A stretch of 30,549 bases of DNA from Muribaculaceae bacterium. GTDB taxonomy: Bacteria > Bacteroidota > Bacteroidia > Bacteroidales > Muribaculaceae. The DNA lies in NCBI GenBank assembly GCA_017545095.1, contig JAFYCU010000149.1, positions 1 through 30,549 of the forward strand, given 5' to 3'. Within the stretch, counting starts at the first letter, position 1, and each line of letters opens with the position of its first letter. The notes beneath the pieces are model-generated. The model saw only the letters and a program-made list of their open reading frames with translations. It was not told where the DNA came from and did no database searches. Both the position numbers and the translations under genes were made by a program. Positions 15,467-24,394 of the stretch are shown here, piece by piece.

Positions 15467-16645
15467 ATGATTGAAGAATTAAACGTGCCCATGCCGGCCG
15501 AATACAGCGACATCTGTCCGATTGCCGACAAGGATTTCCACAACGAGATGTCGATTCTTGTCGAGGAACCTGCCTTCCAGCAGATTGTGGGAATGGTGCT
15601 TCCCAATTACAAATACAGCGAACTCAAGCATGTGCTGCTGAGTGTGAACTCGAAACATGAGTTCCAGCTGAAAGTGATGAAACCCTATCTCGACGGCCTT
15701 GTTGCCAAGACCACCAGCGGCCTCACCGCCAGCGGCATGGAACATATCGACGAAGAGATTCCCAACCTGTTCATCACCAACCACCGCGACATCGTGCTCG
15801 ACTCGGCCCAGCTGGGCTACCTGCTGCTGAAGTCGGGAAGGAAGTCGTGCGAAATCGCCATCGGCAACAACCTGCTCATCTTCGACTGGATCAACAAACT
15901 CGTGCGTCTGAACAAGAGTTTCATCGTCAAGCGCAATCTGGGCCGCATCCAGACACTCAAAGCCGCCATCCAGCTTTCGGGCTATATGCACTTTGCCATC
16001 ACCCAAAAGAAGGAGTGCATCTGGCTGGCCCAGCGTGAGGGACGCTGCAAAGACAGCAACGACCGCACCCAGGAGAGCCTGCTCAAGATGCTCACCTATG
16101 GTGCACGCGACAAGTCGATTGTCGAAGCTCTCAAGGAGCTTAACATCGCCCCCATCGCCATCAGCTACGAATACGACCCCAACGACTACCTGAAAGCCAA
16201 AGAGTTTCTCATGCGCGACAAAAACCCCAACTGGCGCAAGAGTCCGCAAGATGACCTCATCAGCATGCAGACGGGCATCCAGGGCTTCAAGGGAGAGGTG
16301 CACTACAGCTTCACCCCGTGCATCAACGATGAGCTGGACAAGATTCCCGCCGACCTCGACAAGCTGCTCATCATACGTCGCATTTGCCGAATCATCGACC
16401 GAGCCATTCATGAGAACTACAAGATTTTCAAGACCAACTACATCGCACACGACATCCTGTTCGACAACAAAGACTTTGCCGACAAGTACACCGTGGAAGA
16501 CAAAGATGCGTTCACCGACTACCTCACCAAGCAAATCGACAAGACCGACATCAAGCTTAGTGAGTTCGACCGCTTCTACATGTACACCAAGATGTTGCAG
16601 ATGTATTCCAACCCGCTCACCAACCAATTAGAAGCGCTCAAGTAG
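15467..16645 (+). CDS. Glycerolipid acyltransferase-like protein (PlsC/PlsB type)
   Basis: A 392-residue protein. The acyltransferase block I is NHRDIVLDSA with N105, H106 and D112 (spaced HX5D rather than the usual HX4D); block II is FIVKRNLGRIQTLKAAI; block III is WLAQREGRCKDSNDRTQ. These are the family's catalytic, glycerol-phosphate and EG(R) motifs. It has no signal peptide, so it should act at the inner face of the cytoplasmic membrane. I recall the NHRDIVLDSA variant as typical of a Bacteroidetes subfamily annotated as 1-acyl-glycerol-3-phosphate acyltransferase; the true acceptor is not known. It lies 13 bp after the nuclease-family gene and 12 bp before the metallophosphoesterase. 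Confidence 0.85.
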   Translation: MIEELNVPMPAEYSDICPIADKDFHNEMSILVEEPAFQQIVGMVLPNYKYSELKHVLLSVNSKHEFQLKVMKPYLDGLVAKTTSGLTASGMEHIDEEIPNLFITNHRDIVLDSAQLGYLLLKSGRKSCEIAIGNNLLIFDWINKLVRLNKSFIVKRNLGRIQTLKAAIQLSGYMHFAITQKKECIWLAQREGRCKDSNDRTQESLLKMLTYGARDKSIVEALKELNIAPIAISYEYDPNDYLKAKEFLMRDKNPNWRKSPQDDLISMQTGIQGFKGEVHYSFTPCINDELDKIPADLDKLLIIRRICRIIDRAIHENYKIFKTNYIAHDILFDNKDFADKYTVEDKDAFTDYLTKQIDKTDIKLSEFDRFYMYTKMLQMYSNPLTNQLEALK

Positions 16646-16657
16646 CCAAATAGCGAG

Positions 16658-17851
16658 ATGCGCATCTTCTGGATTCCCCTGCTGCTGGTGCTGTGCCTGA
16701 ACATCGCCATCGACTTCTTCATCTGGCACGAGATGAAAAAGAGGGGGTGGCATGTGCTGTCGCGGCTACATGTGGTGCTGGCCGCCGCCTCGCATGTGGC
16801 CATTGTGGGGACACTGCTCGTGCCCTTCAACAACCCTGCAACAACCAACCATGCCATGGTGAACGTGATGCGGCTGATTTGGGTCTATGCCATGCTGGCC
16901 GCCCCCAAACTGGTGTGGGCCATCCTCTACGCCCCGTCGCTCGCCTTGCGGCGGCCACAATGGCTGCGACGAGCATGGAAAGGGCTGGCGGCAGCGGTGT
17001 CGCTGATTGTGCTGGGCCTGATGTGGCAAGGCATGCGCACCACCCCCTACTCCCACACCATCACCGAGGTAGCCATCGCCAGCCAGCGATTGCCAGCCGG
17101 CTTCGATGGTTACAGCATCGTCCACTTCAGCGATCTGCACCTGGGCACCTACGATGGCGACACCGCGTTTGTGGCCTCGTGCATCGATGCCATCAACCAG
17201 CTGCATCCCGACCTGATTGTCTTCACCGGCGACCTGGTGAGCCGCACCACTAGCGAGGCACGGCCATTCCAGTCGGCCTTGTCGCGCCTACAGGCCAGCG
17301 ATGGTGTGCTATCAATCATGGGCAACCACGACTACGATGACTACACCACCATGACAGCCGCCGAGCGCCAGCACGACCACGACGCGCTGTGCCAGCTGCA
17401 GGCCGACTGCGGATGGACCGTGCTCAATGGCTCACACACCACACTGCACCACGCCGGCGACAGCATCGTGGTGGTAGGCACCGAGAACTACAGCACTGGC
17501 CACACGCCCAACTACAGTCATCTCGAAAACGACTTGGCGGGCATCGACGCCAGCAACTATATCGTGCTGCTACAGCACAATCCCAATATGTGGCACGACG
17601 AAGTGCTTAACCATCACCCCGAGGTGGACCTCATGCTCAGCGGGCACACCCATGCCTTGCAGATGATGATTACCATGGGCGGCAAGCACTACTCGCCAGC
17701 CCAATTCGTCTACCCCCATTGGGGCGGGCATTATCAACAAGGTAGCCAGCACCTCTACGTCAACACCGGCTTAGGCATGGTGGGCGTTCCAGCACGTATC
17801 GGCACCAAGCCCGAAATCACGCTGATAACGCTCAAAAACAAGACCCCCTAA
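16658..17851 (+). CDS. Membrane-anchored calcineurin-like metallophosphoesterase
   Basis: A 397-residue protein with four predicted transmembrane helices (about 2-22, 37-57, 68-92, 108-124) and a metallophosphoesterase domain from 148. Metal ligands: D159 and H161 (SDLHLG), D192 (FTGDLV), N223, H224 and D225 (MGNHDYDD), H306 region (LQHNP), H330 and H332 (SGHTHALQ). This layout matches the YkuE/YaeI-type group, some of which act on lipid phosphates such as UDP-diacylglucosamine or phosphatidyl substrates. The domain would face the periplasm or be surface-proximal. Its neighbour is an acyltransferase, which hints at a lipid role. The stop codon lies inside a REP-like hairpin. Confidence 0.9.
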   Translation: MRIFWIPLLLVLCLNIAIDFFIWHEMKKRGWHVLSRLHVVLAAASHVAIVGTLLVPFNNPATTNHAMVNVMRLIWVYAMLAAPKLVWAILYAPSLALRRPQWLRRAWKGLAAAVSLIVLGLMWQGMRTTPYSHTITEVAIASQRLPAGFDGYSIVHFSDLHLGTYDGDTAFVASCIDAINQLHPDLIVFTGDLVSRTTSEARPFQSALSRLQASDGVLSIMGNHDYDDYTTMTAAERQHDHDALCQLQADCGWTVLNGSHTTLHHAGDSIVVVGTENYSTGHTPNYSHLENDLAGIDASNYIVLLQHNPNMWHDEVLNHHPEVDLMLSGHTHALQMMITMGGKHYSPAQFVYPHWGGHYQQGSQHLYVNTGLGMVGVPARIGTKPEITLITLKNKTP

Positions 17852-17870
17852 ATACCCCTAAAGGGGTCTT
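17840..17870 (+). terminator. REP-like hairpin overlapping the metallophosphoesterase stop
   Basis: AAGACCCC (17840-17847) pairs with GGGGTCTT (17863-17870) across CTAAATACCCCTAAA. The stem encodes the last codons of the gene, and the TAA (17849-17851) lies in the loop. The sequence resembles the palindromes at 25938-25996, so it may be a REP-type repeat serving as a 3' hairpin. There is no long T-run. Confidence 0.55.
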
Positions 17871-17883
17871 ACCGTTGAGAAAA

Positions 17884-17962
17884 CAGAAACAAGAACCGAG
17901 AACTGATAACTGATAACCGAAAACTGATAACTGATAACCGATAACCGAAAACTGATAACCGA
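17884..17962 (+). repeat. Degenerate 8-10 bp array, AACTGATA/ACCGATA words
   Basis: About nine copies of AACTGATAACCG-like words fill most of the 181-bp gap before tex. Variants are GAACTGATA, ACCGAAAACTGATA and ACCGATA. Related words occur at 12430-12463 and 29716-29750. Confidence 0.75.
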
Positions 17963-18032
17963 GTCTAACGTTAATTGTCAGTGTAAGGCGAGACGCAGTC
18001 TCGCTCCCCACCACTCACTACCCACCACCACT

Positions 18033-20168
18033 ATGTCCATCACCGACCTCATTTCACAAGAGCTGCATATTCCTGCCCGCCAAGTGGCAGGCACCGTTAA
18101 CCTGCTCGACGACGGAGCCACCATTCCCTTCATCAGCCGTTACCGCAAGGAGGTGACTGGCGGTCTGGATGAAGAATCGATTCAGAGCATCGAGCAGCGT
18201 CTGCGCTACTACCACGAGCTGGAGCACCGCCGCGCCACCATCCTCAAGACCATCGAAGGCCTCGGGCAGCTCACCCCCGAACTGGCTGCACGCATCAACG
18301 CCTGCTGGGATGCCACCGCACTCGAGGATCTGTACCTGCCCTACAAACCCAAGCGCAAGACACGCGCCGAGGCCGCCCGACAACGAGGCCTGGAGCCACT
18401 GGCCAAGGTGATTATGACTCAGCACCACAACGACATCGCCAAGCGGGCCATGGCATTCGTCGACGGCGACCAGGTGAAAAGCCCCGAAGAGGCCATTGCC
18501 GGAGCGCAGGACATCATCGCCGAATGGGTGAGCGAGAACACCAGTGTGCGCAATGCGGTGCGCGCTGCTTTCCGGCGTGAAGCCATACTCAAGTCGCACT
18601 TCGTGAAAGGCAAGGAAATCGAAGGTCGCAACTACGAAAACTACTACGACTTCTCACAGCCATTGCGCCGCGTCTCATCGCACCAGCTGCTGGCCATCCG
18701 TCGTGGCGAAAAGGAGGGTTTCCTGCGCGTGACCATCGACATCAACGATGAGCGCATACTCGACAACATCTCGCGCCATCTGGTCAAGGGCAAGGGCGAA
18801 GCCTCGGTGCTTGTGGACCAAGCCATCGACGATGGCTACAAACGCCTGCTCAAGCCGCAAATCGAGACCGAGTTTGCCGCCTCGTCGAAGCAAAAGGCCG
18901 ATGATGAGGCCATCAACCTGTTCGCCCAAAACGTGCGCCAGCTGCTGTTTGCGCCGCCGCTGGGTCGACAGCGCATCATGGCCATCGACCCGGGATTCCG
19001 CACCGGCTGCAAGGTGGTGTGCCTCGACGAGCAGGGCAACCTGCTGTGGCACGACGTGATTTATCCCACGGCACCGCACAACGATGTGCAGGGAGCCACG
19101 GCCACCCTGCAACAGTTGGCCAAAAAGTTCAACATCCAAGCCATCGCGCTGGGCAACGCCACCGCCAGCCGCGAAACCGAGCGGTTCCTGAGGCGGGTGC
19201 ACTTCGACCGCCACATCGATGTGCATGTGGTGAGCGAGAGCGGGGCAAGCGTCTATTCGGCCTCGAAGCTCGCCCGCGAAGAGTTCCCCGACAAGGATGT
19301 CACCGTGCGCGGAGCCGTGAGCATTGGCCGCCGACTGCTCGACCCGCTGGCCGAACTGGTGAAAATCGACCCGAAATCCATCGGCGTGGGACAATACCAG
19401 CACGATGTGGACCAGACGCGGCTCAAGGAGTCGCTCGACTTCACGGTCGAGAGCTGCGTGAACAGCGTGGGCGTGAACGTGAACACCGCCTCCAAGGAGC
19501 TGCTCACCTATGTAGCCGGATTGGGGCCTGCCCTGGCACAAAACATCGTCAACTTCCGTGCCGAGCATGGCGACTTCACCTCGCGGCACCACATCCTCGA
19601 CGTGCCAAAACTCGGAGCCAAAACGTTCACCCAAGCCGCTGGTTTCCTGCGCATCCCCGAGAGCACCAACCCGCTCGACAACTCGGCCGTGCACCCCGAG
19701 CGCTACGGCCTGGTTGAGCGCATGGCCCGCGACTGCGGATGCTCCGTGGCGGAGCTGATCGCCCACAAGGAGCTTCGCGAAAAAATCGACATCACCCGCT
19801 ATGTGAGCGAGGATGTGGGCGAACCCACCCTGCGCGACATCATGCGCGAGCTGGAAAAGCCTGGCCGCGACCCGCGACAAGGGGTGACCCAAGTGGAATT
19901 TGACGACAACGTGACTCGCATCGAGGACCTGCGCGAGGGCATGGAGCTGAACGGCATCGTCACCAATGTGACCCAGTTCGGAGCCTTCGTCGACATCGGC
20001 GTGCACAAAGAGGGTCTTGTGCACGTGTCACAGCTGGCCGACCGCCGTGTGGAGAATCCCGCCAAGGCGGTGAAACTGAACCAAGTGGTGCGTGTGCGTG
20101 TGCTGAGCGTTGATGTTGACCGCCAACGCATCGCTCTCACAATGAAAGGCCTGACAACAAAAAACTGA
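18033..20168 (+). CDS. tex: Transcription accessory protein Tex
   Basis: A 711-residue RNA-binding protein. Domains in order: N-terminal helical Tex region (about 1-190), central helices, a YqgF/RNase H-like domain from about 315 (IMAIDPGFRTGCKVV, then AIALGNATASRETERFL and VVSESGASVYSAS), tandem helix-hairpin-helix motifs (about 490-550, VNTASKELLTYVAGLGPALAQNIV and ILDVPKLGAKTFTQAAGFL), and a C-terminal S1 domain (about 640-708, GMELNGIVTNVTQFGAFVDIGVHKEGLVH). Tex contacts transcription machinery and nucleic acid. It is slightly shorter than the proteobacterial forms (about 775). It stands alone and is followed after 63 bp by a secreted protein gene. Confidence 0.97.
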   Translation: MSITDLISQELHIPARQVAGTVNLLDDGATIPFISRYRKEVTGGLDEESIQSIEQRLRYYHELEHRRATILKTIEGLGQLTPELAARINACWDATALEDLYLPYKPKRKTRAEAARQRGLEPLAKVIMTQHHNDIAKRAMAFVDGDQVKSPEEAIAGAQDIIAEWVSENTSVRNAVRAAFRREAILKSHFVKGKEIEGRNYENYYDFSQPLRRVSSHQLLAIRRGEKEGFLRVTIDINDERILDNISRHLVKGKGEASVLVDQAIDDGYKRLLKPQIETEFAASSKQKADDEAINLFAQNVRQLLFAPPLGRQRIMAIDPGFRTGCKVVCLDEQGNLLWHDVIYPTAPHNDVQGATATLQQLAKKFNIQAIALGNATASRETERFLRRVHFDRHIDVHVVSESGASVYSASKLAREEFPDKDVTVRGAVSIGRRLLDPLAELVKIDPKSIGVGQYQHDVDQTRLKESLDFTVESCVNSVGVNVNTASKELLTYVAGLGPALAQNIVNFRAEHGDFTSRHHILDVPKLGAKTFTQAAGFLRIPESTNPLDNSAVHPERYGLVERMARDCGCSVAELIAHKELREKIDITRYVSEDVGEPTLRDIMRELEKPGRDPRQGVTQVEFDDNVTRIEDLREGMELNGIVTNVTQFGAFVDIGVHKEGLVHVSQLADRRVENPAKAVKLNQVVRVRVLSVDVDRQRIALTMKGLTTKN

Positions 20169-20231
20169 CTCTCAATTTGCACTTACAAATAGCTCATATG
20201 TCAAAATGTTAAACTCAAATACTACTGGAAT

Positions 20232-21653
20232 ATGAAAAAGATTTTATCTCTCTTGGTATTGTTGTTCGTGGCGACAACAGCTTGGCCCTTGCCATTTGTG
20301 CCCACAACGAGTCCGTCGACAAAGCCCATCCACTGGTATCAGCTGAAAACGGGCAACTTATATGTTTATGCCTCCACCGATTCGTGGGGAGAAAGCGAAT
20401 TAGACGTGAGTTCGTCTGCTTCGACTGATGATAAGTATCTATGGTGCTTTGTGGGCGATGACAGTAGGGGATACAAGATCTACAACCGCGGCACGAAGAA
20501 CTATCTGTATGGCGGTCAATTCCTGGGGTCGGAAACCGAATCCAGTGTAGATTATTATGAAGCAGGCAATGGAAACAATTTCTACATCTATACAATACTA
20601 ACGGTGTGGGGCAGCACACAGACGCTGAAGAATTACCTATGTTATCAAAGTGGCGAGGGATTCTACACAACTCGAGGCAAGGATTCTTATTTCACGGTGA
20701 CAGAAGCCCTTGTCGAAGAAATGGAGAAGACCCCCGACCCTGTGATTCATGTTAATATCGATGACAGAAATTGTGTCATCTCAGCCACAGGCAGTGGCAC
20801 CGTTCGCCTTTATATCAATTACGTGGAGGTGACAAATCCCTACACAATTGCACGAACCGATAAGGATTTGACCGTTACCGTCACCGCCTCGGCGCTGGAA
20901 ACGGGAAAGGAGTTCACCTCGGTATCACAAACGGTGACCATCCCACGTCTGGAAAATCCAGAACCCGATCCCGATCCGACTGTTGAAATCACCCTCACAC
21001 CGTATGCGTTCAACACCCCCAACAATGTAGGCAACATAGACGGAGAGGGTTACGACAAGCTGTTCGACAAGAACAAAAGTACCAAATGGTGTGTGGTCAA
21101 CCCGTCGGGAGCCTGGCAGACCATTTGGGTCGACTTCAAGAGCAATCTGCCCATCATCCCCACGGGCTATATCCTGACCACTGGCAACGACACGTTCTAT
21201 TACAGCGGGCGCAACCCCAAGGTTTGGACCATCTATGGCAAAGCCAAAGAGAGCGATGCCTGGACCACGCTGACAAAGGTGACCGATGGTTCCGCCGCCG
21301 GACTGGGCACCAGCAACAACACCGACTACTCTTTTGCCATCGCAGGCAACACCAACGCCTATCAATACTTCCGCTTCGAAGTGAGCGAGGTTCAGGGCAA
21401 AGACGGCTGGGATCCCAACAACTACGTCTTCCAACTGTCGGAGTTTGAGTTTGTCGCCAGTGCTGCCTCGGTGACCGGCGACGTGAATGGCGACGGCGTG
21501 GTGGACGTAGACGACCTGAACATTTTAATCAATATCATGATACACAAGAACCAAGACCCAAGCCTCGAGACCCGAGCCGATGTGGATGGCAGCGGTGTGG
21601 TGGACGTGGACGACCTGAACCGCATCATCAACATCATGGTGGGAAAGAGCTGA
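20232..21653 (+). CDS. Secreted discoidin-like (F5/8 C) protein with C-terminal dockerin repeats
   Basis: A 473-residue protein. Signal peptide about 1-18 (LLVLLFVATTAWPLP). Residues 19-155 form a Tyr/Trp-rich domain (IHWYQLKTGNLYVYAS, YLWCFVGDDSRGYKIYNR), possibly trefoil lectin-like. Residues 170-245 look like a beta linker domain. Residues 250-412 resemble a discoidin or F5/8 type C carbohydrate-binding domain (YDKLFDKNKSTKWCV, WVDFKSNLPIIPTGYILTT, YQYFRFEVSE, FQLSEFEF). Residues 413-473 are two dockerin-like calcium loops: DVNGDGVVDVDDLNILINIM and DVDGSGVVDVDDLNRIINIM. It is a tandem paralogue of the next gene. No catalytic domain is visible, so a glycan-binding role is inferred. Confidence 0.88.
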   Translation: MKKILSLLVLLFVATTAWPLPFVPTTSPSTKPIHWYQLKTGNLYVYASTDSWGESELDVSSSASTDDKYLWCFVGDDSRGYKIYNRGTKNYLYGGQFLGSETESSVDYYEAGNGNNFYIYTILTVWGSTQTLKNYLCYQSGEGFYTTRGKDSYFTVTEALVEEMEKTPDPVIHVNIDDRNCVISATGSGTVRLYINYVEVTNPYTIARTDKDLTVTVTASALETGKEFTSVSQTVTIPRLENPEPDPDPTVEITLTPYAFNTPNNVGNIDGEGYDKLFDKNKSTKWCVVNPSGAWQTIWVDFKSNLPIIPTGYILTTGNDTFYYSGRNPKVWTIYGKAKESDAWTTLTKVTDGSAAGLGTSNNTDYSFAIAGNTNAYQYFRFEVSEVQGKDGWDPNNYVFQLSEFEFVASAASVTGDVNGDGVVDVDDLNILINIMIHKNQDPSLETRADVDGSGVVDVDDLNRIINIMVGKS

Positions 21654-21725
21654 CAAGTTTCTTTACCTTAGGCTGGGGTTGGAGTGCCCGTGATTTCTAT
21701 GGTTTAATTTAGTAATATTAAAGCT

Positions 21726-22886
21726 ATGAAAGTTTTTAATCGCATTTTTTTAGCGTTGGTGGTGTTTATACTGCCCTTGTTGGCGCAAGCCTATCCGTTT
21801 GTCCCCACCACCGACCCCAATGGCACAGATGTCCATTGGTATCAGTTGATATGCCAAGGCAGATACCTCTATGGTGCACCGGACGACCATACCAAAATCA
21901 GTTACACTGCATCCAATGATGAAAATTATCAGTGGTGCTTTGTGGGTGACGCTGAATCAGGTTATAGAGTCTATAACCGCGCCGTGAAGAAGTATATGTT
22001 TTATGGCAATTGTCTGGGCTTGGAGTCCACCTGTTGGAACTATTGCGAAGAAGGCGCTGATGATGTGTTCTATCTGATTATCCACCTTTATGGTATCAGA
22101 TATTTCGTTACCTTTGATGATGCGGGTACATGTGGATGGGCTGGCTACGGAATGCATAAGTATCAAGTCGTTGAAGTCACCGGCGATGTTCCTGAGTCTG
22201 AACCTGAACCAGCCCTTGATGTGACACTCACTCCTTACGACTTCAATATCCCGTATAACGCGTTGAACAACAACGGCGAGGAGGGATATAGGAGTTTGTT
22301 TGACAAAAATGTGACGACCAAAATCTGTGTGGTGGACAACACCGGGTCGTGGCACGCCATCTGGATTGACTTCAAGAGCGACCAGCCCATCACACCCACA
22401 GGTTATATCCTCACCACAGCTGGCGACACCAGGCGCTTTTCGACTCGCAACCCGAAGGCGTGGACCATCTATGCCAAGGTCAAAGAAAGTGATAATTGGA
22501 CCACTTTAGACAAGGTGACCGATGGAGCCGCTGCCGGACTGGGAACGAACGACCTTACCGCTTATCGTTTCCCCATTGCCGACAACAACACAAAGTATCA
22601 ATTTTTCCGCTTCGAAGTGAGTGAGATTGGTGGTGCCGACAAATGGGATTCGAACAATCACGTTTTCCAATTGGCAGAGTTCCAGTTTATGGGCAAGAAC
22701 ACAACGGTGACCGGCGACGTGAATGGCGACGGCATGGTGGACGTGGACGACTTGAACATTTTAATCAACATCATGCTCAGGAAAGCCTCCATCACCCAAT
22801 GGCCGCAGGCCGATGTCGACAACAACGGCGTGGTTGACGTGGACGACCTGAACCGCATCATCAACATCATGGTGAGGAAAGGGTGA
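21726..22886 (+). CDS. Secreted discoidin-like protein with C-terminal dockerin repeats, tandem paralogue
   Basis: A 386-residue protein 72 bp after its paralogue. Signal peptide about 1-22. The N-terminal domain (YPFVPTTDPNGTDVHWYQL, YQWCFVGDAESGYRVYNR) matches that of the upstream gene, but the middle beta linker of about 75 residues is missing. The discoidin-like domain (about 160-325) retains SLFDKNVTTKICV, IWIDFKSDQPITPTGYILTT and FFRFEVSEIGG. The C-terminus carries DVNGDGMVDVDDLNILINIM and DVDNNGVVDVDDLNRIINIM. The dockerin-coding DNA is nearly identical to that of the upstream gene, pointing to recent duplication or conversion. Confidence 0.88.
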   Translation: MKVFNRIFLALVVFILPLLAQAYPFVPTTDPNGTDVHWYQLICQGRYLYGAPDDHTKISYTASNDENYQWCFVGDAESGYRVYNRAVKKYMFYGNCLGLESTCWNYCEEGADDVFYLIIHLYGIRYFVTFDDAGTCGWAGYGMHKYQVVEVTGDVPESEPEPALDVTLTPYDFNIPYNALNNNGEEGYRSLFDKNVTTKICVVDNTGSWHAIWIDFKSDQPITPTGYILTTAGDTRRFSTRNPKAWTIYAKVKESDNWTTLDKVTDGAAAGLGTNDLTAYRFPIADNNTKYQFFRFEVSEIGGADKWDSNNHVFQLAEFQFMGKNTTVTGDVNGDGMVDVDDLNILINIMLRKASITQWPQADVDNNGVVDVDDLNRIINIMVRKG

Positions 22887-23117
22887 CGGCTTGACACCTA
22901 CCCGCTCATCGCACACAGCTATGTTTTGGAACTGAAATATCGTCACACCCATGCTTCGGCTGGCGAGATTGAAACTACCCGCCGACAAGCCACCGAGCAA
23001 CTTCTACGTTACGAGCAAAACAGCGAGGTCATCACCCGCACTGTGGGGCACACACATTTGCACCGCCTGGTGCTCGTGTGGTGAGGCATGAACCTCGACG
23101 TAGCAGAGGAAATATAG
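22887..23117 (+). pseudogene. Remnant of the 3' end of an AAA-ATPase-like/PD-(D/E)XK protein gene
   Basis: The frame directly after the previous stop reads IAHSYVLELKY, then RRQATEQLLRYEQNSEVI, VGHTHLHRLVLVW, a TGA at 23082-23084, and GMNLDVAEEI ending at TAG 23115-23117. The ELK core of the nuclease fold, the RxQAxEQLxxY helix and the TxLHxLVLVxxGMEL-type final strands are the C-terminal half of the DUF1703 (AAA-ATPase-like with PD-(D/E)XK) family abundant in Bacteroidales. The ATPase part is absent and no start codon fits. The TGA sits where an Arg/Lys codon is expected, a single C-to-T or A-to-T change. This is a decayed fragment left after deletion. Confidence 0.72.
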
Positions 23118-23166
23118 AAAACCTTGACTTTAAAAATTTTATCTTTTTTCAACCCACACAACCATT

Positions 23167-24318
23167 ATGAAAAACTTAATCTCTATTTGCTTGATTTTCG
23201 GCGCATTCATGGCCATCATGGCATCATGCGCTGGTTTCACCAAGAGCGAGCCTACGCTGGAGGAAAAATTAGATTCCATCCTCAGCCCCATTTTTACGGC
23301 CGACAAACCTGGAGCCGCCGTGCTCATCATGCAGGGCGACAGCGTGCTCTTTGAGCGCTGCTACGGGCTGGCCGACATCGAGAAGAAGACTCCCGTGACG
23401 CCTACCACCAACTTCTGCATCGCATCGGTGTCGAAGCAATTCTCGGCCATGGCCATTCTGCAACTGGTGGAGCAGGGCAAGCTGAGCCTCGACGACCCGT
23501 TCACCAAGTTTTTCCCGCAATGGCACAATCCCGTGCTGCGCAAAATCACCCTGCGCCAGCTGCTCACCCACACCAGCGGCATCCCCGATGCACGCGACCG
23601 ACTCGACTCCACCTTCCGGCTCTATGCCAACGATGTGGAATCGCCCAGCTACATGGCCACACTTTCGGGGCTTTACTTCGAACCTGGCACCGAGTATAAC
23701 TACCAAAACCCAACCTACCAGCTCATCTATCAGATTGTGCCCAAGGTGACGGGTGAAGATTTCGAGACCTATATGCGCGAGCATATCTTCAAACCCGCCG
23801 GCATGGAGCACACCGTCTATTTCGAGAAAGACCGCGACATCCCGGAGATGGCTCATGGCTACCGGCCGGGCGACGGCTCCTACGAGGAGTATGACTACGG
23901 CGAGGAAAACTTCTTCGGCACCAAGGCCGATGGCGGCCTCTATACCAGCATACGCGAATTTGCGTTGTGGGAGCGTGCGTTGAGGAGTGGCAAGATTGTG
24001 AGCGACAGCATATTGCAGCTGGCCTACACACCAGCCATCCCCGTGAAGATGGGTTCGAACTATGGGTTTGAGTACCCCTACGAAACCAGCTACGGCATGG
24101 GATTCTTCATCAAGCAACGCGCCGGATGGCCCACAATCATCTCGCACACGGGCGACAACGGCGGTTTCACCATCTATGCTGGCAAAATTCCCGAGCGCAA
24201 CATCACCATCCAGATTTTCTCGACACGCTTAGACATCGACCGCAAGGCCATCGTCAATGCCGTGTTGGAAACATTGCTCGGAAAACCCGACGACAAGCAG
24301 CAGAAACCCGCAGCGTAA
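23167..24318 (+). CDS. Serine beta-lactamase-fold lipoprotein (class C/PBP4* type hydrolase)
   Basis: A 383-residue protein with a lipoprotein signal ending MASC, Cys at 21, so it should be membrane-anchored in the envelope. Catalytic motifs: S87-V-S-K90 (SxxK) in CIASVSKQFSAM, Y179-Q-N181 (YxN) in YNYQNPTY, and H327-T-G329 in ISHTGDNGGF in place of KTG. LLTHTSGIPD and HIFKPAGM are further landmarks of the beta-lactamase-related (PF00144) family. Members include esterases, D-aminopeptidases and DD-peptidases; true beta-lactamase activity is not implied by sequence. It is solitary, preceded by a pseudogene and followed by a hairpin. Confidence 0.92.
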   Translation: MKNLISICLIFGAFMAIMASCAGFTKSEPTLEEKLDSILSPIFTADKPGAAVLIMQGDSVLFERCYGLADIEKKTPVTPTTNFCIASVSKQFSAMAILQLVEQGKLSLDDPFTKFFPQWHNPVLRKITLRQLLTHTSGIPDARDRLDSTFRLYANDVESPSYMATLSGLYFEPGTEYNYQNPTYQLIYQIVPKVTGEDFETYMREHIFKPAGMEHTVYFEKDRDIPEMAHGYRPGDGSYEEYDYGEENFFGTKADGGLYTSIREFALWERALRSGKIVSDSILQLAYTPAIPVKMGSNYGFEYPYETSYGMGFFIKQRAGWPTIISHTGDNGGFTIYAGKIPERNITIQIFSTRLDIDRKAIVNAVLETLLGKPDDKQQKPAA

Positions 24319-24322
24319 CCAC

Positions 24323-24344
24323 CTCGGCATATCGCCGAGCGTTT
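24323..24344 (+). terminator. Hairpin after the beta-lactamase-fold gene
   Basis: CTCGGC (24323-24328) pairs with GCCGAG (24334-24339), loop ATATC, then CGTTT. The T-run is short, so termination is uncertain. Confidence 0.5.
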
Positions 24345-24394
24345 AAAAAAATTAAAAATCGTGCATTGCGCAGGACGCATTGTGCATGAAATCG

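Noticed and set aside
18675..20024. 449-residue minus-strand frame opposite tex
   Set aside because: Antisense shadow of tex codon usage; no recognisable motif or start signal.
22884..23117. TGA readthrough or selenocysteine joining the second discoidin gene to the nuclease fragment
   Set aside because: The product would join unrelated domains, there is a second TGA, and no SECIS-like hairpin is seen. Gene decay is simpler.
23167..24318. Calling the serine hydrolase an antibiotic-resistance beta-lactamase
   Set aside because: The motifs fit the broad PF00144 family, with HTG instead of KTG; activity on beta-lactams cannot be inferred.
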